The notes below the pieces were generated by a model. The model was not told the DNA's origin, searched no databases, and saw only the letters and a program-made list of their open reading frames with translations. The translations under genes and the position numbers were made by a program. A stretch of DNA of 26,723 nt from Plakobranchus ocellatus (taxonomy: Eukaryota; Mollusca; Gastropoda; Plakobranchidae): contig BLXT01003760.1 in assembly GCA_019648995.1 (NCBI GenBank), forward strand, positions 50,009 through 76,731, in the 5' to 3' direction. Below, piece by piece: positions 1 through 8,643 of the stretch (its first letter is position 1; every line of letters begins with the position of its first letter).

Positions 1-2
1 GG

Positions 3-98
3 AGTAATATTGAAGAAGGCTTTGTTCATAATGAGCTGTGCAAAGCAGAAGCTATTGAGCTATTGACTCTTTTTGTGCACAGTAAGCTACAGTTTTAA
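3..98 (+). CDS. Possible C-terminal end of an unidentified upstream gene
   Basis: Reading from base 3, an open frame of 31 codons runs from the window edge to a TAA at 96-98. Its peptide begins SNIEEGFVHNELCKAEAI and ends FVHSKLQF. The composition is balanced and amphipathic, unlike the low-complexity peptides of the neighbouring AT-rich DNA, and fits the last coding exon of a gene entering from the left. I do not recognise the family. The following 600 bases contain no further coding signal and end near two AATAAA motifs, as a 3' UTR would. The frame is short, so chance is possible. The alternative is ordinary noncoding DNA. Confidence 0.35.
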   Translation, partial: SNIEEGFVHNELCKAEAIELLTLFVHSKLQF

Positions 99-740
99 CT
101 GCCTATTTATCTAGTGAAGATTTTTTGCATCTCCCCTCACTCCCCTTCCCATAGCTCTCATGAAATACTGTATTGATACCACCTTGCGTGAAGCCCCGTT
201 TTATTTTTAATGTACAAAAAAAAAAAAAAGAAAAAGAAGAATGTTTTGCAACATTATTTTCAATACTCTCGTAATCGACTTAAAAAAAACAAAACAAAAC
301 AAAAACTTTTTCCTTTCTCTACACTTAGCACTGCACGATATGTCAGTTTCCACGCTACCTCATGCCTCAGTCCCTTGATGACAAACCCATACAGCGCGTT
401 CTGTCCAAGAATATGTCTATGTTCCTGGATTCTTCTTCCTTGAACCATACTTAATTTTTATTTAACCTCGTTCAGGGATCAGTCTGACACCATTAAAGAC
501 ATCACTTGATAGTCATTCAATATTAAAAATATTTGGACTTTCTGATCAAACACATCATAGAAATTGCAAGGGTCACTTTTTCTGGCCAACAGGGCCCTAA
601 AAGTGCTTGTCAAGTCAGTCCTTCCTTCTGTATTGAACACTACCTAGTTGAAACTGTACATTTCTAGCCTTGCGCTTTTGTGTTCTTTAATGTTCTCTGA
701 AATATGAAGCAATAAATGAATAATAAAGAAAAATAGAGAT
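99..740 (+). other. Candidate 3' UTR or intergenic DNA after the upstream frame
   Basis: This stretch holds no supported coding region. It contains poly-A runs at 216-229 and 282-306. Two overlapping-style polyadenylation hexamers, AATAAA at 711-716 and 722-727, lie about 620 bases after the TAA at 96-98. If the upstream frame is real, this is its 3' UTR. Otherwise it is plain intergenic sequence. Confidence 0.25.
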
Positions 741-1833
741 AGTAAACCAATATAATTACATGAAATACTTTAAAAACCGTAACTGAAATATTGTTAATAT
801 TCAATCTAAAAAACAAGTGATTGGAATCTTAGATCATTGTTTATATATATACATCCCCATGGCAATAACCGTGGAAATAGGTACCGGTACATGATGTATA
901 TGCACAATCTGTAAGGTTTAGAACTATTGTGAAAAACGCGACCCCCCACCCCACCCCCAGATAAAAAATGATGATAATAATAAATAGAAAAATGAAAATC
1001 TTAAATAGAATTTTTCAAAAAGTTGATGAAGCCAGAATAAATCCCACCTAAAAGGTAATTTAGATAACACAGGCAGTGTTGATGACGTGTCATGGTGATC
1101 GGAAAACCCCAGGTATTGCGTGTATCCCATAACCATTTCGTACAACGATGAAACTGAAACTGAAATTTCATGATTTTATTAAAAAAAAAAAAAAAAATTC
1201 CCTGAGGTGAACAAAAAAATGCAGACAAATGAAAGTAATCCCATTTCACAATATATAAACTTAACTTCCAACAAAGGTTTGTAGGCCTAAAAATTTGATT
1301 GTCGTCACGGTGCCAGGGGTCATAATTTTTGGAAGGCTGCTGCTATCCAGTAGGGCCTATGAAATACCGAGGTAAGAGCATATGGGGCAAAGTGAAAGGG
1401 TTCCTGCATGTGATGACATTTCAAAATCTGTTGATGCTGTAAAAATATTTTGTTCATCTTTGAGCATGGTGGCGATTTCTATAGAGATATTACTGCAAAA
1501 CAACAGATTACTATTACACTTTTTAACGAAAGTTTTACAACCACAGTGTAGGTCAAAAGAAAATAATTATATGAAATTTGAGTATTTAAAAAATGCTCCT
1601 TAATTGATGAATTTAATTAAGATTTTTTCGCCACATAGTGTAATATTAAATTCTTTTTACGAATGAAAGCAATGAAATTGATCATACAAAAAAAAAAATA
1701 CTTGCAACAAAGCTTTCAGAATCACATATAGGAATTTATCAAATACATAAATGAGTCAATGGGCATGAATCTACAGAACAGTATGCACATGTTTCGTGTG
1801 CGAAATTAACTATAGTCGTTCCATATAGCGATA
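741..1833. other. AT-rich intergenic stretch without a recognisable gene
   Basis: I see only simple features: a C-rich tract at about 941-960 (five or six C in several blocks), a poly-A run at about 1180-1197 and another at 1687-1698. An open frame at 1382-1603 (+) reaches 73 codons but shows no recognisable motif and no splice context. Confidence 0.5.
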
Positions 1834-1930
1834 GAGCCAGCCTTTAAAAATAGACATTCATGGTGAAAACCTAAGAGTTACAGTCAGCCTTAAAAAACAG
1901 TCATTGGTGGTAAAAATCTGAGAGTTATTA
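1834..1930 (+). repeat. Tandem duplication of about 48 bp inside LINE copy C
   Basis: Two adjacent, diverged units at about 1834-1881 and 1883-1930 share the pattern GCCTT, A-run, CATT, GGTGAAAA or GGTAAAAA, then CTGAGAGTTA. Both correspond to the same reverse-transcriptase peptide (around KNLRVI), so a piece of the RT gene was duplicated after or during insertion. Confidence 0.55.
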
Positions 1931-2668
1931 GAAATCTGTACTGGGATCAAGCTGCATCTGTGAGCACTGAAGACCACAACGAGTTCAAATACACCAAAAG
2001 AGGTAAGAGATAGGGATATATTAAGTCTCCTGACCTTTTAAACTTATATAGTGAACTAATATTTAGGAATGTACAGAATATTCCAGATTTACAAATAAAT
2101 GAAAAAAATCTCAATGATTTCTGTTAAGCGGATGATAGTTTTTTTTAGGGCAGAAGTTGGTGAACAACTTCAAAGAAATTTAGATACTGTTGTTTTAGAA
2201 AGTGAAATAGTAGGCCTATCTCTGAATGTAGAAATAGAAAAATAGAAAAACGGAATGTATGGTCAGTTCAAAGAAGTTCCCAAACCCCAAACGCAGTGTC
2301 GTTAGCAGAGGACAATAAGTAAAGCGAGTTTTAACATTTCAAATCTCTTGGCTACCTGCTAACGTTAAATAATAGATAAATAAATACGAAAAAGAACACC
2401 ATGGATTCTAAGAATGAAATATATACATGTACTGACAAAGAGAGACATGATTCAGGACACCAAAATTAGGGTAATGGAGGCATGTGTATGGTCAGTCCTA
2501 CTCTATCGATGTGAATATTGTACAATAGAAAGAAAATTGGAAGCAGCAAGGACATGCTTCATAAGAAGAATAATGTAGATATAACGGGCAAAAAAGGCCA
2601 ATGAATAGGTACTGAAAGAAGCAAATATCGAGCGATCAAAATTATAAGACACTGGCAACTACGCAAAG
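1834..2668 (+). mobile_element. LINE copy C: decayed reverse transcriptase fragment
   Basis: Frame-shifting translation recovers the middle of a non-LTR retrotransposon reverse transcriptase: LRVIRNLYWDQAASV near 1918-1962, an SPDLLNLYSELIFRNVQ stretch near 2030-2080, and the catalytic YADD box at 2125-2136, where the Tyr codon has become TAA. Further on come an LEAARTCFIRRIM-like segment near 2540 and the KEANIERS-like C-terminal segment near 2615. It aligns by eye to LINE copy A (about 13130-13990), so it is the same family. It is truncated at the 5' end, full of stops and frameshifts, and gives way at its 3' side to a GGA/GAA microsatellite. It is not functional. Confidence 0.8.
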
Positions 2669-2669
2669 A

Positions 2670-2770
2670 AGGAGGAGGAGGAGGAGGAGGAGGAGGAGGA
2701 GGAGGAGGAGGAAGAAGAAGAAGAAGAAGAGGGGTAGAAGGAAGAGAAGGAGAAGGAGGTGTAGGAGGAG
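2670..2770 (+). repeat. GGA / GAA trinucleotide microsatellite
   Basis: A run of GGA triplets passes into GAA triplets and then into an imperfect purine-only tract. It directly follows the end of LINE copy C and may have grown from the AAG-rich tail of that element (compare GAAGAAGAAGG after copy A near 14168). Confidence 0.9.
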
Positions 2771-2913
2771 AGTCAGCCTCAAAGATAAATCTTATCTATG
2801 TAACTGTACATGGATTTTTAAAGATAATTTTAATCTATTTTTATTTATATCGTGAGAAAGGATCTGGAGAGTAAAAAATTTAATGGTCTTATTTGTAAAG
2901 ATGTGTGTGTGTG

Positions 2914-2936
2914 TGGGGAGGGGGGGGGAGGGGGAG
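2914..2936 (+). other. G-rich tract, possible G-quadruplex
   Basis: After a GT dinucleotide run, four G blocks of four to nine G are separated by single A bases. This meets the usual pattern for a four-stranded G structure on the + strand. It is intergenic and its function is unknown. Confidence 0.45.
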
Positions 2937-3765
2937 AAATTTTTAAAATTACTCTTCATTGCATACATTGTATATGCAGTCCCTTAAAGTATTATGCCTT
3001 AACATAATTTAAATGTATAGCTAGCAGCATAACTACGGGTACGAATTTAGTTATTTTTAAGATAAAATACTTTAAAGGACTGCTTGGTTAAATGAAAAAG
3101 ATCACATTGTTTGAAATTTTCACCGCGTAAACATGAATGAATTTTTTTTTCATTTTTTTTTTCTTTTTTCACAACACAATAAGGCCCGAGAAGAGTGAAA
3201 CAAAGAGAAAAAAAAAGGCTTTGCCTTCTTTAGTCTATTCAGTGAGCGATCGATGATTGTTGCTTCGACGACTATTCTGTTACCGCAGTAGTGCATTACG
3301 ACGAAATGACTTTAGTTAAAAATGTGTAAAGAAAAGTATTGAGAATATTTTAATATGGCTCTTAAGTTGCAGTTACATGTAGTAAGAAAGATGATTCCGT
3401 ATGATACTCATTTGCACAAGCCAGCTTAAAGCTAGTACCATAGCAGACATTATAGAAAAAAATCCACAAAAAATTGTATAATTGATAAGGAATTAATGTT
3501 AACGAACCAATTTGTGTTATCAAAGTTCTAAACTGGAATCGCTTTTACTGTTCTATCTGGTCTGAATTAGTTTTTAAGGTATAAAATTAGACCCTAAGCT
3601 TTGACCGGACATAGACTCGAAATGACAAGCGACACTATTCAAGTTTGAAAAATACACACAAACAAAATTAAAATTAAGAGTATGTGAAACGAAACCTCTG
3701 ATGCGCAGCAGCAGTCACAAAAGCTCACCTTCAAATTCAGTAGTAGTACCTCGTGCTGGTGTTTT

Positions 3766-3808
3766 TAAAAAAAAAACCCGTAAATTAAAAAAAAAAACCC
3801 GTAAATTA
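3766..3808 (+). repeat. Two tandem copies of A-run plus CCCGTAAATTA
   Basis: The unit, a run of 10-11 A followed by CCCGTAAATTA, occurs twice in direct succession. This is a simple short tandem duplication, probably from replication slippage. Confidence 0.8.
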
Positions 3809-4320
3809 TAAATGACATTAGGCGCACGCAAGGAGACGCAAAATGCCTTTTCTGTAGAGAGTAGAAGTAAAAAACGTATACAAATACCGCACTCCCAGAA
3901 TCAGATAAATAAGTTCAAGGATCAGAAGATGCAATGGTGGTAGAAGGCAAGGAAATAAATATTGTAAAAGAAAACAACCACCAACTCAAACTTATAAAAA
4001 CAAATGAAACAACACAGAGTAAAGAGGGTAAAACATAACCGAAAAAAAAATCATTTAGGCCCTAATGGAAGAGTTCGAGATAGCTCGGAACTACTCTAAG
4101 GGCGGACAGACAGACATCATGAAAACCCATTTAGATCTAATTCTAATAAAGGTCCACGGCTTTTCTACACACAGAAACTAAATCCCCTTAAATAAGCCTA
4201 CTATAAAACTATTCTCGATCTTTTAAATGTTTTCGAAGGTCTGAAACGTTGAGCACGCTATGATGCCTAGAATTTAATACCGCCTTAGAGATACCACTTT
4301 TATTAAATCAAAGGAAATAA

Positions 4321-4865
4321 ATCGCCCTAGATTCTAGATCTCTAGCTTGCCCACCCTTCCTATGTGTTTTGCTATGGTTAAATAAATAGGTTTAGTTTCT
4401 CTTTATTTCGATGTTTTTCTCTAGACGGATAGATCTAAATCTACACCCAGATCTAGACTAGTTGTTTACTCAACAATCGTAGGGATACTGGATAGACAAT
4501 TCGTTTTTTAGGAAATTCCCGGTAGGCGAAAAATAATTCTAAGAATTGACCAACAGCTGAATGATGTGTACGATGACAAAACTGAAAACGGAGTAAACAC
4601 AACACAGGACATCTCTCTGATTTTAATACCCAGCATGTACATGTTTAGACTCGTGGGTTCATAGTCTTGACAGATCATAGGGCATATATAAATGCCTTGA
4701 AATATTAAAATTGTCGAACCAGGTCTAAATTTAGATCTATGTTCAAGATTTAAGCTGCACTTTCAAAAGGCATATCTAATTTAGAATCTAGATCTAGAGT
4801 CTAGATCTAGATCTAGATTATTTTTAATGTAGCCAAAGCATGTAGATCTAGATTTAGAATGTTTT
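4321..4865. repeat. Cluster of TCTAGATCT-type palindromic repeats
   Basis: The motif AGATCTAG or TCTAGATCT recurs many times. It is scattered at 4336, 4431, 4450 and 4736, then nearly continuous at about 4785-4819, with another copy at 4843. The motif is self-complementary, so dense runs could fold on themselves. Similar repeats are, to my recollection, common in some freshwater snail genomes. I use that only as a weak hint of origin. Confidence 0.7.
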
Positions 4866-6219
4866 TAGATTATATTCTGTAATGAGTTATAGATCACTTG
4901 TCAATCATAAGCTCTGGATCAAGATTCGGAAATCTAAACGGCAATTTAGCATCAAAGCCAATCAAGATCCATCCCGCTCTACTAAAACTCACAGTTCAAG
5001 GTAAGATGGAAGGCCAAACTGCGATAAATCTATACTGGATAACAGGGGATGTTGAACTGGCAAACGTTTACATTCACGTTTTATATTCATTTATTTGGTA
5101 TTGGCCTTTTTTTCCTTACTTGGTTGTATCATATCCATTGACTATTGTGCATCATATTATTTGATTATCCGCGATGTTTCATTAAAGTTATTAAAACTAT
5201 TCTTTCTCAATTAATGACTTAATTCTTTCGTTCTTAAATCTCAGACAACATTCGAAAACTGATATAAAAAAGATTGATACCCAATGCATGAATATAAAAC
5301 GTGAATCTAAACCATTGCCGTTGAACTTAATGGGTAATATTTATAACTTAAGTGAGAGTGCGACCGGTTTACTCATTAGACCACGTCACACTGGCATAAC
5401 TCTGACACAACAACACTAAGACAGTATGACAACACACATTGGTAAAAAAAACAAACAAACATATATACGCTGAACTCAACACAAGTGCAGGGTGTGAAAA
5501 AGAAAAAAAAGATATATTATTAAAAAAAAAAAAACCAACCAAACATTACATAATCTATATGCTGATGGCTGCAAAAACAAAACTAGTAATCTGGAACTAC
5601 TATACTAAAACAAAGACAGAAACACAGAAATCAAAAACCTGATATGGGAAAAAAATACAAGCTTAACACAAACAACAAACCAAACAAAAAAAGCACAATC
5701 TGAAAAGCCAGTAAAAGAATATGAAAATCATAACAAAACAACAATAAAACCGAACTAGACCGGCCTTCTCTATGCTGGGGGAGAATATCAAAGGACAGAT
5801 ATATGCACATGTCTGATTGATCAGAACAATTTACATCAACAATTGCAATCATGATAAGACATTAGTTAACTCATCCATAACCAACTTCAAGCGTATTTTT
5901 TTACAAAAAAGTTCAAACGGTAAATAAAGGTGATAAGTGTAAGGATTATAATTATTTAAATGAAATGAAAAAAGGCAGTTTGAACCCACAAGAGAATGGA
6001 AGTATATATATTAATTATTTGCCATTGTCCTAAGCAAGAAAATATCAACATGTCCATTTTCTGAGATAAAACACGATACTGCTTCTTGTTAGCATTCAGT
6101 GTAGACTAAGTGACAGAAAGAAAAGGTAAGTCTGAATGCAAGTTAAAGTAAAAGCAACCTTTACAAAAAGAAAAAAAAAAAATTCCACAACTATATGTAG
6201 AAGAATACAGAAAAGTCAA
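4866..6219. other. Gene-free stretch upstream of the receptor gene
   Basis: No supported gene. An open frame at 4898-5164 (+) contains a good splice-donor-like CAAGGTAAGA at about 4998-5007, but no recognisable protein motif. A second donor-like AAAAGGTAAGT lies at 6121-6131. Poly-A runs occur near 5441, 5520 and 6168. Either donor could belong to a 5' noncoding exon of the receptor gene, which cannot be decided from sequence alone. Confidence 0.4.
5350..5394 (-). repeat. tRNA-Glu-like fragment, possible SINE head remnant
   Basis: Read on the minus strand, the segment has GTGGTCTAATGAGTAA followed by CCGGTCGCACTCTCACT. This resembles the 5' half of eukaryotic tRNA-Glu: the D-arm block TGGTCTAGTGG, then the anticodon arm with CTCTCAC. 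The T-arm and acceptor half are missing, so it is not a tRNA gene. It could be the decayed head of a tRNA-derived SINE, or a chance resemblance. Confidence 0.3.
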
Positions 6220-6484
6220 TATCCATATGAAGACTCCATTGGAAAAACCAGATAAGTATTAAAAATGAGAAGTGGAGAAATCAAGCATACAAAGTTTGCA
6301 AGTTTTAGTTCTTCATTTCATAGCGATTTAAAAAGAGTTAATTGTGTTGTGGACTTAACTGTTTTATCCATGCTTGATGCTGGAAACAAAACTACTATGT
6401 ACAAAGAATGTGACTAAGGAGATAACTTAATATTTGCAAAAATGTGACTTATTTGGTTTTTCCACTGGAGTCTTCATATGAATA
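6220..6484. mobile_element. Foldback / MITE-like element with 38-bp inverted arms
   Basis: The left arm at 6220-6257 and the right arm at 6447-6484 are inverted copies of each other, matching at about 35 of 38 positions. Each arm begins near CATATGAAGACTCCA when read inward. They enclose about 189 bases with no coding capacity. That layout fits a miniature inverted-repeat transposable element or a foldback sequence. No clear target-site duplication is visible, and no transposase is present. Confidence 0.65.
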
Positions 6485-6521
6485 CACTGGAAGTAACTTG
6501 TGATGTCCGAAATAACCAATG

Positions 6522-6545
6522 TTTTTTTTTTTTTTTTTTTTACAG
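6522..6545 (+). other. T20 tract followed by ACAG, splice-acceptor-like
   Basis: Twenty T are followed by ACAG, which has the form of a strong 3' splice site. Downstream, the first ATG frame closes after a few codons. It may be a homopolymer that only mimics an acceptor, or the acceptor of a decayed or noncoding exon. Confidence 0.25.
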
Positions 6546-6642
6546 ATATGGCCCTTGATACTCTGTAACTAGCCATGATTAATTTCTATTTTTGATAAAG
6601 AAATGAAGAAGACGTTCACTCTCTTAGACCAACAACAATGGT

Positions 6643-6692
6643 GGCTAGTAGTGTACTATCAATAAAAGTATAACTTACCTTTTTGTAAAATT
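6643..6692 (+). repeat. 50-bp direct repeat, copy 1 (upstream of the gene)
   Basis: This block matches 8651-8700 at 48 of 50 positions. It starts GGCTAGTAGTGTACTATCA and ends CTTTTTGTAAAATT. The other copy lies in the first intron of the receptor gene, just after exon 1. The repeat therefore links the upstream DNA to the gene's 5' end, either through a duplication or as two members of a small dispersed family. Confidence 0.8.
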
Positions 6693-8514
6693 CCTGTGTG
6701 GATAACCTTTCTTTCTAATATTTTTGATAATAAAAATATTAACACAAGTATAGGGCCTTTGTACTACTTTAAAAAGGGATATTACACACTAGTGAAATGA
6801 AATCTTAATAAATATCTTAAGATCAGCAAAATATGAGTAATGCTAAACACTGATGTGCTGATAACGCACACTGTGATTTCGTCCAGTGTATCCAGCATAT
6901 ATTAAGGGATTTCAAACCACAAACATTCATGAATAGGTCTCCAAATTAGTGTGTCACTTTAACAATGAAGAAGAATTCATATAACCCTTTACAAGGACAA
7001 TAAAAATTAATAAAGTCATTCGTAATTAATTGAAGGTTAGGCCTTAAAGAAGTAATGTAAAGAAATAATCAAGTGCTAACTAACTAATGTGATCAAGAAA
7101 ATAAAATGTGAGTGACAGTAGACCAGTTTATTGGCCTAAATTAAATGCACAGTGTAGACTTCAAACTTATCCAGAGTAGTAACCGACTCATCTTCATAAG
7201 CAAGCTGCATCAAATCTAGATTTTTAAGAAAAAGATGAATATGTAATTAAAACATTTAAAGAAAAAAAAGAATTTGAAATTAAATACAACTTTCCTGCGC
7301 TAGCATTTATTCAAGCATTGTTCACATTCCTCTCTTATGGAACATCAGAAATATCTGTCTGGTGACATATAAAATAATACAACAATGAAGAGGATAAAAA
7401 CACATCTTGCCACCATTTTCATGTTCAACTCAATATAGATCTAAAAGTATGATGATTCATCATAATCTAACATTCTCAAAACTAACTAACTTAATAACAC
7501 ATCAGACGACTAAGAACAAAAAGTTTTAAAGAAGTTTTATTCATCAACAGAATAAAGAAATGACCCTCTCGATGATTCAAAGTTAAAATGAGCAAAAAAG
7601 AAAGCACTTCCTTTCATGAGGATTTCATTTATAAAGTTATTTACTTTTTTTTTTTGGAGCCTATTGACTGTTTATTTGACAGTCCTTCATAATTGCAAGA
7701 ATAAGGACACTAATGGGAGAGAAAAAAAACAAACAACAATGCTAATTCTATAGCCCAGAATGAAAGAAAAATGCTTTTGCAGCTTCCAAATATAAATCCA
7801 CGTCTCAGGGAAAAAGTAGACACAGTGAATATTGAAAAATATGGCAATGGTCATAATGTTGGGGACAACTTAACAAAGTAGTGTCCTGCAGAATAGTTGG
7901 TGTTCTGAGACCTACTATGTATGTGACGTATAATACTAACATTGAAGCTTTGGAATGGATTTCTGATAATGGTCATCAACCATTGTGACATTGCCAGCAA
8001 AACCAATCCATTTTACTTTTACATGCTATCCATTTTAGGTGCTCTCATTTTTTGGCATTTTTTTGTAAATTCTCTGAGATTAGACAAATAAAACTTTCTG
8101 TCCTTTCTGATAACATAGGTAAAGTAATCATATTTATGCTTCATCTATTATGTAAGCTATTGTCTGCTGTTTAAGTGATGACTTTTCCATAGTAATAAAA
8201 TTGTAGTGTTTTATACCCTCTGTTATGATAATGGTGCATACTGGACGCAATTGGTATGTACTCCAATAAAATCTTTTTAAAATTTATAGAATAGGGTGTT
8301 TCTATCAGATGTAAAGTCTTAGAGGAATTTGAATGATGCGTGTGTGGTATCAAATGAAACATTTTTTTCTCTTCCAAACTATGCATTTATGTATCAACAT
8401 TTAAAGGGAGATTATGTTTAACAATTGAAGTTTTCTCTTTCATAAATAGTTCATTAATTAATTACTGCTCTGATGCAGCAAACTAACATAATTTGGATCT
8501 CTCTTCTAATACAG
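6693..8514. other. Upstream region of the receptor gene, no gene seen
   Basis: AT-rich sequence with poly-T at 7646-7657 and poly-A runs. The strand-opposite open frame at 8171-8386 has no motif. Any promoter or 5' noncoding exon of the receptor should lie here or further left, but I cannot place a TATA box or start site with confidence. The last bases (8497-8514) form a pyrimidine-rich tract ending in ACAG, the acceptor of exon 1. Confidence 0.5.
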
Positions 8515-8643
8515 GCACTATGGCTGAGCCACAAGATTTTGTCACAGACTCACAAGAATTAAAAATTATTGTTAAAGCATTAACTGACACGTTAATTGAG
8601 TACATCAATCCCCACCCTGTGATAGATTCAAGTCCCCTTCTGA
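8515..8643 (+). CDS. RLR exon 1: start codon and first half of CARD 1
   Basis: The acceptor is CTTCTAATACAG ending at 8514 and the donor GTGAGT is at 8644. The ATG at 8520 opens [16 protein letters not shown] and the exon ends in phase 1 after SSPLL. The helical stretch around [16 protein letters not shown] matches the first helices of a CARD. Six noncoding bases precede the ATG, so the transcript must have at least one earlier noncoding exon, or the frame could continue upstream. An alternative donor-like AAAAGTGTAA lies 40 bases later. I chose GTGAGT because its phase fits exon 2 and it is the better consensus. Confidence 0.8.

Larger units (their letters stand above)
2771..4320. other. Gene-free intergenic stretch with simple repeats
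   Basis: No gene is supported. It contains a GT run passing into a G-rich tract (about 2901-2936), a T-rich run (3139-3168) and many short poly-A tracts. Stop codons are dense in all frames. Confidence 0.5.

Noticed and set aside
1382-1603. 73-codon open frame
   Set aside because: No motif, no splice context, and a length within chance for this window.
2670-2770. CRISPR-like or tandem-array interpretation of the regular repeats
   Set aside because: Pure triplet microsatellite with no spacers. The genome is eukaryotic.
4898-5164. Possible exon with a good donor at about 5001
   Set aside because: The peptide before the donor has no recognisable domain, no clear acceptor was found upstream, and the frame does not help the receptor's known start. 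It remains a candidate for a noncoding 5' exon but is not supported.
6061-6131. Candidate 5' noncoding exon ending AAAAG/GTAAGT
   Set aside because: The donor matches consensus, but no start site, promoter or acceptor can be assigned, and A-rich DNA yields such matches by chance.
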